Shown one piece after another: positions 34,650 through 46,574 of a stretch of DNA of 64,000 nucleotides. The DNA is from Bubalus kerabau (lineage: Eukaryota > Chordata > Mammalia > Artiodactyla > Bovidae): contig NC_073635.1 of assembly GCF_029407905.1 (NCBI RefSeq), forward strand, positions 41,469,501 through 41,533,500. The letters are read 5' to 3'. Below the pieces are notes generated by a model. It was given only the letters and a program-made list of their open reading frames with translations. It was not told where the DNA came from and did not search any database. Within the stretch, counting starts at the first letter, position 1; every line of letters begins with the position of its first letter. Both the position numbers and the translations under genes were made by a program.

Positions 34650-36480
34650 GCAACTTCAAGAAACTGCTGAATTAAATGGAGGCAGAGTAAAAGCTGAACA
34701 AACTGGATTACTGGATTGCTAGTTTCAGTCCCAACATGTCAAGAACCAGGAATGTGTCATTCACATACTTACACCAAGAAAAGCCCAGACAAACTGAAAA
34801 AACAGACTTATTTAGACCCATCAGAGATCTGAGATCATAGGACAAGGAGAGACAGGTGGCTATATCCAGATGGATGAGCCACGATCTGCTTACATGAAAC
34901 AGAAGCCACTAGGGATATCAACTGGTTTAAACACATTAAAGGTTTGATGAGGCTAGAGGCTAAGTTTAGACTGGCATAAGACTGAGAAATCCCTTGGGGG
35001 ATGCAGTCTTAGTAGACTCCAAACTTTCATGGATTCCTCCTGGTATCCCAACAGGTTTTAGTGGATAAAAATTGATATAAATTTTCCCACATCACTCAGA
35101 CAGGAGAAGGGGGAAAGTAATCATGGTAAAACACACTCAGAACATTTTCTATAAAGAATTGTACTCTTCAGTGGAAAATATTTTGTGAGACCCTTACTCT
35201 AGTTGGGTGTAGGGAAGTGTGTTTCTTCTTTTATTCAGCCCCTGCTATCCTGGCTGTCCCATGGAAAGACAAAACAAACAAACAAATAAACACAACACTA
35301 GATAACAACAGAAACAAAAAACAAACTCAGATGGGAATATGCCTTTAAGGAAATAAATTTAGAAGGCCACAGACAAGGAAAGAGGTGAAAGTTCAGGGCA
35401 GGTTGTGGGGGATATGTCACTGAAGAAGCAGTTGTAAAGATTGCAGCTCAGAAAAAGTTCAATGAGCTGAACAATAGAACAAGAGAAACTTCCCAATCTG
35501 AAATGCAGAAGGAAAATTATTTAAAACTTAAAAAAAAAAGAAATAGGACATACAAGAACTATAGGACACATTCAAAAATTGTAACATGAATAATTGGAAT
35601 GCCAGAAGTAGAAGAAATAGAAAAAAGCATAAAAATTTATTTAAGTAATAATATCAGAGAACTTTCCAAAATTAATAATAGACATAGAACCACAGATACT
35701 GGAAGCTCAGGAGATATTAGGCAGGGTAACTATACATACAGAACACTCCAGAAAACAACAGCAATAAGAAATAAAACTAGCTATTAGTATATTATATTAA
35801 AACTTTAGAAAAGCAAGCATACACAGAGATTCTTGAGAAATTTAGCAGTGAAAATATCTATAAAAGAAAAAGGGTAAGATTTACAGTAAACATTCAATAG
35901 AAACCATACAGTAAGAAGAATAAAGTAGAACACCTGATCATCTACATGCAAACAAAATGAATCTGGACCCAAACCTTATACCCTTCATAAAAATTAACTC
36001 AAAATGAATCATGACCTAAATGTGAAGTATGCAATTCTGAAACTTTTAGACAACACAGGGAAATAACCAGGTTACCTTGTGTATTGCAATCACTTTTTTG
36101 ATAAATACCAAGGACATAGTCTAAGAAAGAAACAATGGATAAGCTGAACCTCATTAAAATTAAAAGTTTCTGCTCTGTAAAGAACAATATATATATATAT
36201 ATTTTATAAAAGTACAAAGTACATACCACAGGCTGGGGATACAATGTTTGCAGAGGAAATGTTTGATTAAAGAATGTCATCCAAAATATGCCAAGAAATC
36301 TTATAATTCCATAATGAGAAAACAAAACATTCGATTAGAGAATGGACCAGAAAGATATGCAGATGACTAATACATGTATGAAAAGATGCTTCACATCATA
36401 TGTCATCAGGAAAATGCAAGTTAAAATAACATTGAGATACCATTACACATCTGTTAGAATGGCTATAATAATTTTAGAAA
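34650..36480 (+). mobile_element. Old L1 or HAL1-type copy, internally deleted
   Basis: ORF1-side text (gaatatgcctttaaggaaat, ccacagacaaggaaagaggt, gtaacatgaataattggaat, gaactttccaaaattaataa, accacagatactggaagctc) is followed from about 35935 by the end of ORF2 (caaaccttatacccttcata, aagtttctgctctgtaaaga, gaaaagatgcttcacatcat, aaaatgcaagttaaaataac). The middle of ORF2 is absent. A half-L1 (HAL1) ancestry would fit the ORF1-rich part, but the ORF2 tail argues for a deleted L1. All frames are broken. Confidence 0.65.
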
Positions 36481-36540
36481 TTAATAAACTTTCATCCTAT
36501 GAGAATACAGGTTAATGATTCTGAAACTATTATACAAGTA

Positions 36541-36951
36541 CAGTTAACTCTTGAACAAATAGGGATTTGAACTGTACAAATGCACTTTTATATGGATTTT
36601 TTCAATAAATATGTAGTGATGCAGCAGCAAAAATCTGCATGACAATGCAGGAGATGCAAGAGATGTGGATTCAGTCCCTGGGTCAAGCAGATACCCTGGA
36701 GTAGGAAAGGACAACCCACTCCAATTTTATTGCCTGAAAAATTCAGTGAACAGTGGAGCCTGGTGGGCTATAGTCTATGGGGTCACAAAGAGTTGGATGT
36801 GACTGAGCTCACATGTATGCACTACAATACTATACAATCTGTGTGTATTAAGAACCATGGATATGGAGGGTCGACTACATAATTATACTCAACATTTCAA
36901 CCACATGGAGAGTTATTGTCCCTAACTCTCATGTTGTTCAAGGGTCAACTC
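36541..36951 (+). mobile_element. Palindromic DNA transposon with TA duplication, split by a SINE
   Basis: Left end cagttaactcttgaacaaat and right end ttgttcaagggtcaactc are inverted copies of each other; TA flanks both (36539-36540 and 36952-36953), the target of Tc1/mariner/pogo elements. Inside are tatggattttttcaataaat and ccatggatatggagggtcga, as in a mammal-wide Tigger-type MITE whose exact name I cannot give. A Bov-tA SINE at 36611-36812 interrupts it. Confidence 0.75.
36611..36812 (+). mobile_element. Bov-tA SINE nested in the DNA transposon
   Basis: Diverged head (ctgcatgacaatgcaggaga), gattcagtccctgggtcaag as the B-box area, then gtggagcctggtgggctata and gagttggatgtgactgagct. It divides the two halves of the palindromic element. 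Confidence 0.9.
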
Positions 36952-36953
36952 TA

Positions 36954-37171
36954 CACTACAGTTGAAAGCAATAAGCAAATGAATAGCAAGTGGTGGGAGT
37001 GGATTTATCACTGTTGGAGTTGAAATAAACAAAGGAAGCAGGTCAGAATGATACACTGGGTAATGGATCAGTGTTGGACACATGAGTACGAACCCATATT
37101 TAGCTTAACATAGATACACATTTTTATTCCATGGAGAAATATTTATAAAAGTATATATAAACACTGGTCAG

Positions 37172-37208
<37 letters not shown>

Positions 37209-37678
37209 TCTCTTGCTCTGTCAGTTGAGAGGGCCTAGAGGTAGTAGCAAGCACACCTAGAACCCAAATATGTCTTTTTAAATAGCATTCTCCAATAATA
37301 GGAGCCAGGACTTCACAAAGAAATCAGTCTGGGGGAGGAAATGGATAATAAGAGTGTGGAGCATTTTATTGCACCAGTAAGTAGAGAAGTCATAAACACA
37401 CACACACATGCACACACATACACACAAACACTATTTTTATGCAAGTCTGTCAAAGGAACACTGGAATCAACTAAAAGAGCTCTCATGGAAAAACTGGAAG
37501 AATTTAAGCAAAAAATAAAGTAATATTATTGAATTATAAGCCAAACTATAAAGTAAATATTCAGGAGACTGTACTAATGACCAATAAATGATTGAGTAAT
37601 AGAGGGAACAGAGAAATCTCCCATACAGCAGGTCACATAATTTATATAGATACTCTACCATCAGCAATTTTCCTTACA
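36954..37678. other. Unrecognised sequence with CA repeats
   Basis: Contains a pure (ac)n microsatellite at 37175-37207 and a shorter imperfect one near 37398-37428. The remaining text may include an old repeat that I cannot name. No coding signal. Confidence 0.5.
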
Positions 37679-39590
37679 CCAGTTCAGTTCAGTTCAGCCC
37701 GAGTTGCATCCGACTCTTTGCGACCCCATGGACCGCAGCACGCCAGGCTTCCCTGTCCATCACCAACTCCCAGAGGCTACTCAAACTCATATCCATTGTA
37801 TTGGTAATGCCATCCAATGATCTAATCCTCTGTCATTCCTTTTTCCTCCTACCTTCAATCTTTCCCAGCATCAGGGTCTTTTCCAATGAGTCAGTTCTTT
37901 GCATAAGATGGCCAAATTATTGGAGTTTCAGCTTTAGCATCAGTCTTTCCAATGAATTTTAGGAGTGATTTCCTTTAAGATTGACTGATTTTATCTCCTT
38001 GCTGTCCAAGGGTCTCTTGAGAGTCTTCTCCAACACCACAGTTTAAAAGCATCAATTATTCGGCACTAAGTTTTCTTTATAGTCCAACACTCACATCCAT
38101 ACATGGATACTGGAAAAACCATAGCTTTGACTAGATGGAACTTTGTTGGGAAAATAATGTTTCTGCTTTTTAATAATCTAACTAGGTTGATCATAGCTTT
38201 TCTTCCAGGGAGCAAGAGTCATAATTTCATGGCTGCAATCACCATCTGCAGTGATTTTGGAGCCCCCCAAAATGAAGTCTCTCATTGTTTCCAGTGTTTC
38301 CCCATCTATTTGCCATGAAGTGATGGGACTGGATGTCACGATCTTAGTTTTCTGAATGTTGAGATTTAAGCCAACTTTCTCATTCTCCTCTCTCACTTTC
38401 TTCAAGAAGTTCTTTAGTTTCTCTTTGCTTTCTGCCATAAGGGTGGTGTCATATGTGTATCTAAATTTACAGATATTTCTCCCAGCAATCCTGATTATGG
38501 CTTGTTCTTCATCCAGCCCAGCATTGCCCATGATGTACTCTGTATATAAGTTAAATAAGCAGGGTGATAATATTCAGCCTTGATGTACTCCTTTCCCAAT
38601 TTGTAGCCAGTCTGTTGTTCTATGTCCAGTTCTAACTGTTGCTTCCTGACCTGTATACAAATTTCTCAGGAGGCAGGTCAGGTGGTCTGGTAATCGCATC
38701 TCTTTAAGAATATTCCAGTTTGTGGTGATCCACACAGGCTTTGGCATAGTCAATTAAGCAGAATTAGGTGTTTTTCTGGAACTCCCTTGCTTTTTCGATG
38801 ATCCAACAGATGTTGACAATTTCATCTCTTGTTCCTCTGCCTTTTCTAAATCCAGCTTGAACATCTGGAAGTTCACGGTTCACATACTGTTGAAGCCTGG
38901 CTTGGAGGATTTTGAGCACTGCTTTCTAGCATGTGAGATGAGTGCAATTGTGTAGTAGTTCGAACATTCTTTGGCACTGCCTTTCTTTGGGATTGGAATG
39001 AAAACTGTTCTTTTCCAGTCCTGTGGCCACTGCTGAGTTTTCCAAATTTGCTGGCATATTGACTGCATCACTTTTACAGCATCATCTTTTAGGATCTGAA
39101 GTAGCTCAACTGGAATTCCATCCCCTCCACTGATTTTGTTAATGGTGATGCTTTCTGAGGCCCACTTGACTTTGCATTCCAGAATGTCTGACTCTAGGTG
39201 AGTGATCACACCATCATGATTATCTGGGTCATGAAGATCTTTTTTGTACAGTTCTGTGTATTCTTGCCACCTCTTCTTAATATCTTCTGCCTCTGTTAGG
39301 TCCATACTATTTCTGTCTTTTATTGTGCTCATCTTTGCATGAAATGTTCCCTTGGTATTACTAATTTTCTTGAAGAGATCTCTAGTCTTGCCCAGTCTAT
39401 TGTTTTCTTCTATTTCTTTGCACTGATTGTTGAGGAAGGCTTTCTTACCTCTCCTTGCTATTCTTTGAAACTCTGCATTCAAATGGGTGTATCTTTCCTT
39501 TTTCCTTTGCCTTTAGCTTCTCTTCTTTTCTCAGCTATTTGTAAGGACTTGTTAGACAACCATTTTGCCATTTTGCATTTATTTTTCTTG
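37679..39590 (-). mobile_element. BovB LINE, 1.9 kb copy
   Basis: Antisense BovB from the terminal gttcagttcagttcagcccg repeat at left through the C-terminal region, RT core and into the region upstream of RT, ending near ttttgcatttatttttcttg. It is continuous without large deletions but carries frameshifts. It abuts an LTR on its right. Confidence 0.95.
38178..39482 (-). pseudogene. BovB reverse-transcriptase relic, active site lost
   Basis: Two frames on the minus strand. The upstream one (38880-39482, 200 codons) holds GKTRDLFKKISNTKGTFHAK, SGGDGIPVELLQILKDDAVK and RTVFIPIPKKGSAKECSNYY. The downstream one (38178-38531, 117 codons) holds the catalytic block, but it reads YTYD in place of YADD, so one of the paired aspartates is gone. 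A frameshifted gap at about 38530-38880 separates them. Inactive. Confidence 0.88.
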
Positions 39591-39591
39591 T

Positions 39592-39990
39592 GTTTTTAAA
39601 AGCAAAACAAAGACCAAAAATGGAGTTGTTTACACAAAGCCCCACATCACCAAACCAAAACTTAACTTAGTCAGCTCTCCCAGAAACAGAATTATAATCC
39701 AGTCAATCAGGAATTTCCTGATCAGCATTAGTTCAGTAACTTGCCTCAGAGATCTTTCCTATTTTCTAAAAGAAAGACCTTGCAATAACTAACCTGTTTT
39801 GTTGTTTTTCATATACTTCCTCGTTCTCACTCTCTTCTGCCTATAAAATATTTCTCATTGTACAATCCCTCAGAGTAACTTTCTATGTGCTGCTTTGGAT
39901 GATGCTTTCTGATTCATGAGTCACTGAATAACGCCAATAGGATCTTTAAAATTTACTCAGTGAATTTTGATTTTTAATTCTGACCAACAA
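39592..39990 (+). mobile_element. ERVL-class LTR, probable
   Basis: Runs from about 39592 (tgtttttaaaag) to gaattttgatttttaattct. Diagnostic features: a TATA-like gcctataaaatatttc at about 39839, tgattcatgagtcactgaat, and aataacgccaataggatctt where related LTRs have the poly(A) signal aataaa followed by gccaat-ggatct. A solo old LTR; subfamily not determined. Confidence 0.65.
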
Positions 39991-40029
39991 TTCAACTCAA
40001 TTCTGACACTACCTATCAGGAGATTGCAT

Positions 40030-40720
40030 CAGATTCCACAGGTTTAGGGCTCATTCATATTAGCCTTAACTTCACAGCTCCCTCAAGTTCCCCCACCCCA
40101 TTTCAGATGCCAGTGTCAAATCCAAATTGTTACTTGTGCTTCTGACCTACTGGCTAGAGAATGAAGGATTCCAGGACCTCCTCCTTTGATTCAAGTAATT
40201 TGCTAGAATAGCTCAGAGGGGTCAGGGGGAAAAAAAGTCTACTTTCTAGATTAAGAGTTTGTTGTGAAAGGATGTAACTTATTTACAACCAGATATGGGG
40301 AAAGGATGTGGAACATACACAGTCTCTGAACTGCTGCTCTCTTGACTCCATGTGTTCACCAATACTGAAGCTCTCAGAGCTCCGTTATTTTGGGGTTTTG
40401 TGGAAGCTTCATTACATAAGCTTGATTCATTAAACCACTGGCCACTGGCTTTTAGTTCAAATGACAGTCCCTCTTCCCTCTATGGAGATCAAGGAAGTAA
40501 GACTTAAAGTTCCAAGCATCTAATCACATGGTTTGTACTCCTGGATACAAGCTGTCTACATTAGTTGTGATCCAAAAGTTACCTCATTAACACAACAAGA
40601 GACATCTTTATCATGTTCTAATTTTCAGTTAAGAAATGTCAAGCATTATGGAAGCCCTATGACAGAAACAGTAACAAAGACTGAATATATATTTCTTAGT
40701 ATGAGTCATAATATGAATTT
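40030..40720 (-). mobile_element. Old mammalian LTR-like repeat, antisense
   Basis: The string of blocks ccacaggtttagggctcatt, gattccaggacctcctcctt, gctagaatagctcagagggg, ccatgtgttcaccaatactg, ggaagcttcattacataagc, ccactggccactggctttta and ctaatcacatggtttgtact is one that I associate with a widely dispersed mammalian LTR-type repeat. I cannot give its name, so the class is provisional. Confidence 0.5.
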
Positions 40721-41040
40721 CATTTACTGGAAAATTTTAAGTATGTTTTGAAGAGCTAAGATATGTAAATATGCTTTTCAACTATAAATTTTAAGAAATT
40801 TAATAAACCTGATAGGAATTTAATTTCTGAATTGAGGTATGAGTTTTGAATACTTAGTAACAAGAAGGTATGTAAAATATTCCTGAGAATTGTTTTATAC
40901 TGATTACTTGTGAAATGATTATATTTTAGGTTAATATAGTGTTATTATCATTAAAGGTAATTTTACTTATTTTTTCCCTCTTATAATGAATGTAAAGTTA
41001 TATAAACTTTGCAACACATTTCTATTGAAGTATACTCTTC
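40721..41040. other. No recognisable feature
   Basis: Strongly AT-rich spacer before a SINE. Nothing assigned. Confidence 0.4.
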
Positions 41041-41054
41041 TGAACTATTTGCTT

Positions 41055-41274
41055 GGGCTTCCTAATTGGCATTAGTAATAAAGACCTCACCTGACAATGA
41101 AGAAGACATAAGAGATATGGGTTAGATCCCTGGATTGGGAAGGTCCCCTGGAGGAGGGCATGGCAACACACTCCAGTATTCTTGCCTGGATAATCACATG
41201 TACAGAGGAGCCTGGCAGGCTGCAGTCCATAGGTTCGCACAGAGTCAGACACAAATGAAGCAATTTAGAATGCA
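41055..41274 (+). mobile_element. Bov-tA2 SINE
   Basis: Head gggcttcctaattggcatta, gggttagatccctggattgg, body through gcaggctgcagtccataggt. The 14-base duplication tgaactatttgctt is exact at 41041-41054 and 41275-41288. Confidence 0.95.
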
Positions 41275-41288
41275 TGAACTATTTGCTT

Positions 41289-41970
41289 ATCTCTACTACC
41301 TCTCTTAATTCCCTGACCCAGTAAGCCATCATTGTTACTCTTATATTTCCACTCTAGTTTCTTAATTTTCCTCTGCTTTCAATATGGTCCTCCAAGTCAA
41401 TGCATGTCTCTCTACTTCAATATACTTTCTGCTTCATAGAGCTGAGATAATCAAACTCAAGTGTGTGCTCAATGGCTCAGTCATGTCTCACTCTTTGTGG
41501 CTCCATGGACTGTAGCCCACCAGCCTCTTCTCTTCATCGACTTTTCCAGGCAGGAATACTAGAGCAGGTTGCCATTTCCTTCTCCGGGGTATCTTCCTGG
41601 CCCAGGGATTGAACCCACATCTCTTATGTCTCCTGCATTGGCAGGTGGATTCTTTACCCTAGTGCTACCTTTATCTTATAGTACATGCAAGTTTCCAATC
41701 TTTATTTTATAAAGTAATCTTCCTAACATGAAAATCATATCACACTGCTGATTGAAACATTTTTATATCTAAGTTTACTTCCTGCTATGTTTCTCATAAT
41801 CGTATCCTGCTTATCACACTAGTCTCATTTTTAACACCTCTCTCCAAACTATATTTCATGTTCCAATCAAACTGATTTTATTCAAGTTCTATGCTATCTT
41901 TTGCACTTGGATCTTTTCATTCTCTGCTATTCTATCTATATTTTTTCATAACTTTACCCACAATGCCAGT
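41289..41970 (+). mobile_element. L2 fragment, split by a Bov-tA
   Basis: C- and T-rich sense L2 text: ccctgacccagtaagccatc, agtaatcttcctaacatgaa, atcatatcacactgctgatt, ctatatttcatgttccaatc, aagttctatgctatcttttg. Two collinear parts flank the SINE at 41464-41670. Confidence 0.6.
41464..41670 (-). mobile_element. Bov-tA2 SINE nested in L2
   Basis: Antisense: gctcaatggctcagtcatgt at left, ttctccggggtatcttcctg centre, tctcctgcattggcaggtgg at right. Nearly full length. Confidence 0.92.
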
Positions 41971-42544
41971 GCAATGACAAGGATAAATCACACATTAAAA
42001 AATTGGGTAAATAATGAATGACTATATACTAGAAATAAGCTATTCTAGAAATTTAGGTACTGCATAAATACATTTCTTATAGTAGAGGATAAGTAATCTT
42101 GAAACCACTATTGTTTGCAAAAATTAATAATTATATTCAACCTCTTTTAAACAGCCAATTGTGATATGAAACAGTTTCACTGAAGTCAAAGTGCTGATCT
42201 TTTCCCTCCTAAAATGTTTTAACTTTCAATTGTTACTTTGTAAAATATTCAAAGCATAACCTGGAAAATCTTCAAAATATCTTAACAGTTTGCTTTAGAA
42301 TCTAGGGGTGAAGCAAAAATTAGCTTCAAAGCAAATTAGCAGGTTTTCTCATCTACTCTCATCAAAGAAAGTGGGGAGGATTTTAGGTCCTCTGAGAGCA
42401 TATATTACAGTTCATTATGCAAAGAATAAAGGTAAAAATGAATCTAGGAACAATTAATATATGAAGATAGTACTCTAAAATATAGTAATAACACTGTATT
42501 TTTAAAGTGAAAGCATTTCAAAATTAAAAATGTGTTCAAAGTAT
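41971..42544. other. No recognisable feature
   Basis: AT-rich unassigned sequence; no frame, repeat or RNA gene seen. Confidence 0.4.
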
Positions 42545-42726
42545 ATGCATTACTCAGTCATGTCTGACTCTGTGAACTATAGCCTACCATGCTTCTCTGT
42601 CCAGTGGAATTCTTCAGGCAATAATACTGGAGTGGGCTGCCATTCTTTTCTCCAGGGGATCTTCCCAACCCAGAAATTGAATCTAGGTCTCCTGCATTGT
42701 GGATAAATTCTTTACCATCTGGGCAC
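42545..42726 (-). mobile_element. Bov-tA SINE
   Basis: Antisense: cattactcagtcatgtctga, then ggagtgggctgccattcttt, ccaggggatcttcccaaccc, and tctcctgcattgtggataaa at right. A short deletion removes part of the left half. Confidence 0.9.
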
Positions 42727-43029
42727 TAAAATACATATAATATTCCTAGAATTTTTCTTACTATACTATTGGCATGATTCAAGCTTTTATTATATTTTCC
42801 CAAGAACATGAGTATTCCTTGCCACACTTCTAGGTTCCTCAGTGTCTTAAAGGAAATAAAAGATAAGTTGTAGAATTAGAATAAAGGGCTTAACTATGTT
42901 ACAGGTTAAAATAACAAGATTAAAAAGTGATACATTATAGAAGTTGCTAACATCCAAACAGCTTCAAGTGTTTCTTTCCTCAGTGTCTTAGTACTCCAAT
43001 TCCTTAACAATTTTGAATAAAATAATTGT
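42727..43029. other. No recognisable feature
   Basis: Unassigned spacer between a SINE and a possible MIR. Confidence 0.4.
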
Positions 43030-43155
43030 AAAATGGGGGATAGCACAAATAGTTCCCATCACAAATAGCACAAATGCTCCAGATAACACTTGAAGTAGTA
43101 CTGGTAAGATTTAAGTGAGATGATGATCTACTCCACATAAGCACAGTGCTTGGCA
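43030..43155 (-). mobile_element. Possible MIR fragment
   Basis: aagatttaagtgagatgatg followed by aagcacagtgcttggca resembles antisense MIR (ggattaaatgagataatg...gcacagtgcctggca). Old and partial. Confidence 0.45.
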
Positions 43156-43172
43156 ACTTCTTAGAGCTCAGT

Positions 43173-45514
43173 TCAGTTCAGCTCAGTTGCTCAGTTGTGT
43201 CTGACTCTTTGTGACTCCATGAACTGCGGCACGCCAGGCCTCACTGTCCATCACCAACTCCTGGAGATTACTCAAACTCATTTCCATTGAGTCGGTGATG
43301 CCATCTAACCATCTTGTCCTATGCCGTCCCCTACTCCTCCTGCTTTTAATGTTTCCCAGCATCAAGGGCTTTTCAAATGAGCCATTTCTTCACATCAGGT
43401 GGCCAAAGTATTGGAGTTTCAGCATCAGGCTTTCCAATGAATATTAAGGATTGATTTCCTTTAAGATGGACAGGTTGGATCTCCTCACTGTCCAGGGGGC
43501 TCTCAAGAGTCTTCTCCAAAACCACAGTTCAAAAGCATCAATTGTTCAGTGCTCAGCTTTCTTTACAGTCCAACTGTCACATCCATACATGACCACTGGA
43601 AAAACAATAGCTTTGACTAGATGGACCTTTGTTGGCAAAATAACGTCTCTGCTTTTTAATAAGTTATCTAGGTTGGTCATAGCTTTTCTTCCAAGGAGCA
43701 AGCATCTTTTAATTTCATGGCTGAAATCACCATCTGCAGTGATTTTGAAGCCCAGAAAAAAATAAAGTCTCTCACTGTTTCCCCCTCTATTTGCAATGAA
43801 GTGATGGGACCTGATGTCATGATCTTAGTTTTCTGAATGTTGAGCTTTAAGACAACTCTTTCACTCTCCTCTTTCACTTTCATCCAGAGGCTTTTTAGTT
43901 CCTCTTCACTCTCTGCCATAAGGGTGGTGTCATCTGTATATCTGAGGTGACAGATATTTATCCCAGTAATCTTGATTCCAGCTTGTGCTTCACCTAGTCC
44001 AGCATTTCTCATGATGTGCTCTGCATATAGATTAAATAAGCAGGGTGACAGTATTCAACCTTTACGTACTCCTTTCCCAATTTGGAGCCAGTCTGTTGTT
44101 CCCATGTCCAGTTCTAACTGTTGCTTCCTGACCTGCATACAGACTTCCTAGGAGGCAGGTAAGGTGGTCTGGTATTCCCATCTCTTGAAGAATTTCCCAC
44201 AGTTTGTGGTGATCCACACATTCAAAGGCTTTGGCATAGTCAATTAAGCAGAAGTAGATGTTTTTCTGGAACTCTTGCATTTTTGATGATCCAGTGCATG
44301 CTGGCAATTTGATCTCTGGTTCCTCTGCCTTTTCTAAAACCAGCTTGAACATCTGGAAGTTCACAGTTCATGCATTGTTAAAGCCTGGCTTTGAGAATTT
44401 TGAGTATTACTTTGCTAGCGTGTGAGATGAATGCAATTGTGTGGTAGTCTGAGCATTATTTAGCAATGTCTTTCTTTGGGATTGGGATGAAGACTAACCT
44501 TTTCCAGGCCTGGTGCCACTGCTGAGTTTTCCAAATTTGCAGGCATATTGAGTGAAGCACTTTCACAGCATCATCTTTCAGGATTTGAAGTAGCTCAACT
44601 AGAATTCCATCACCTCCACTAGCTTTGTTCATAGTGATGCTTTCTAAGGCTCACTTGACTTCACATTCCAGGATTTCTGGCTCTAGGTGAGTGATCACAC
44701 CGTTGTGATTATCTTGGTTATGAAGATCTTTTTTGTACAGTTCTTCTGTGTATTCTTTTCACCTCCTTACCATTTCTTCCTTTAATGTGTGCATTTTTTG
44801 CATGAAAAGTTCCCTTGGTATCTCTAATTTTCTTGAACTGATCTGTAGTCTTTCCCATTCTATTTTTTTCCTCTGTTTCTTTGCACTGGTCACTGAGGAA
44901 GGCTTTCTTTTCTCTCTTGCTATTCTTAGGAACTCTGCATTCAAATGAGTATATCTTTACAGGCCTCCTCAGACAACCATTTTGCCTTTTCGCTTTTCTT
45001 TTTCTTGGGGAGGATGTTGATCACTGCCTCCTGTACAATGTCACAGACCTCCATCCTTAGTACTTCAGGCACTCTGTCTATTGCATCTAATCCCTTGAAC
45101 TTATTTACAATTTCCTTTGTATAGTCGTAAGGGATTTGATTTAGGTCATACATGAATGGTCTAGTGGTTTTCCCTACTTTCTTCAATTTCAGTCTGAATT
45201 TGGCATTAAGGATTTCATGATTTGAGCCATAGTCAGCTCCCAGTTTTGTTTTTGCTGACTGTATAGAGGTTCTCCATCTTTGGCTGCAAAGAATATAATC
45301 AATCTGATTTCGGTTTTGACCATCTGCTGATGTCTATGTGTAGAGTCCTCTCTTGTGTTTTTGGAAGAGGGTGTTTGCTATGACCAGTACGTTCTCTTGG
45401 CAAAACTTGGTTAGCCTTTGCCCTGCTTCACTCTGTATTCCAAGGCCAAATTTGCCTGTTACTCCGGGTGTTTCTTGACTTCCTACTTTAGCATTCCCGT
45501 CCCCTATTATGAAA
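43173..45514 (-). mobile_element. BovB LINE, longest copy (2.3 kb), with target-site duplication
   Basis: Antisense BovB from the 3' terminus through RT into the upstream domain as far as gtatagaggttctccatctt and gcattcccgtcccctattat. An exact 10-base duplication agagctcagt at 43163-43172 and 45515-45524 defines both ends, so this is one 5'-truncated insertion. The minus-strand gene order is upstream domain at right, RT centre, C-terminus at left. Confidence 0.95.
43677..45186 (-). pseudogene. BovB reverse-transcriptase relic
   Basis: Minus-strand frames: 44941-45186 (KKVGKTTRPFMYDLNQIPYD, upstream domain), 44062-44364 with the RT motif FCLIDYAKAFECVDHHKLW, and 43677-44012 with the catalytic block RYTDDTTLMAESEEELKSL. 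The paired aspartates survive (YTDD), but at least two frameshifts separate the blocks, so no full enzyme can be read. Confidence 0.88.
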
Positions 45515-45542
45515 AGAGCTCAGTAAATGACTATATTATTGG

Positions 45543-45748
45543 ACACTCCTGTTAGCTCAGTCATTAAAGAATCTACCTCCAATGCAGCAGACCGGGTTTG
45601 ATTCTTGGGTTGGGAAGACACCCCTGGAGAAGGAAATGGCAACCTACTCCAGTTTTCTTTCCTGGAGAATCCCATGGACAGGGGTACCTGGCAGGCTACA
45701 GTCCATGGAATTGCAAGAGTCGGACATGACTAGGGACTAAACCAGAAC
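45543..45748 (+). mobile_element. Bov-tA2 SINE
   Basis: Head cactcctgttagctcagtca, gggtttgattcttgggttgg, body to gagtcggacatgactaggga. It sits 18 bases from the 5' end of the BovB. Confidence 0.92.
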
Positions 45749-46574
45749 CAATTATAAAATGATACAGCTAAAAGTAATTTTTTAATTTTACTTAGCATGA
45801 TCTCCAACTTAAAACAATAGCCTCTCTACAATGACAAAAAATAATCTTTTCTGCTTTTGAATTTTCTCACTGATGTAACAATTTCTCTATAATGAGTGGA
45901 AAATCTATTTAGGACACACTCTAACATCCAGAAATTAGACATGGCCCTACTTTTGTCATTTGAAAGTAAACATGAGATGTATAATCTCTCTTCCACATGA
46001 CAAATTATTTTGTTTGAGAATGTTTATACCACTCCTTTCACAAAATGTATTTCTAGCCTTATATTTCCTACTTCCTTCAATTGTTTTCCAAAATAAATAG
46101 CTTTCACAAACTTCACAATGTTCAATCATTTGATGCATGCACTTTAATATCATCATTATTAAATTTAGTTTCCAAGGGCTTACCTATCTTGAATTTTAGC
46201 AGACATTTATGTCTTTATTTGGGCTATAGAAACTTGTTATAAATCTTTAGTGTAATATTTACCTTAAATTAAGTACGACTAATATTTAAGGGATAATTGT
46301 TCTGTATTAATTATTGTGTTATATGTCAAAGAGATTGTAAAAAAGAAAAAAGCTAAGATACCTTGAAGTTTTAGTTACGTTTCATTTACTATTGTCTTAA
46401 AATATGCTGGATTTTTGTATCAGAACTATAATAAAATGTACTGCTCTAAACCACAACTTACATTACATATAAAAACGAATACTACACTCCCACTTACATC
46501 ATTGTACAGATTAATTTAAATACATGAAGGCTAAAAATACAGTACTAAAAACAAATAGGTCACTAAAAAGTCAA
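45749..46574. other. No recognisable feature
   Basis: About 800 bases of AT-rich sequence without repeat or coding signature. Confidence 0.4.

Noticed and set aside
37175..37207. Repeats as a CRISPR array
   Set aside because: These are dinucleotide microsatellites; no direct-repeat and spacer pattern exists anywhere in the window, and the genome is mammalian.
39592..40720. Two LTR-like repeats as the ends of one provirus
   Set aside because: They are in opposite orientation, belong to different families and have no gag, pol or env sequence between them.
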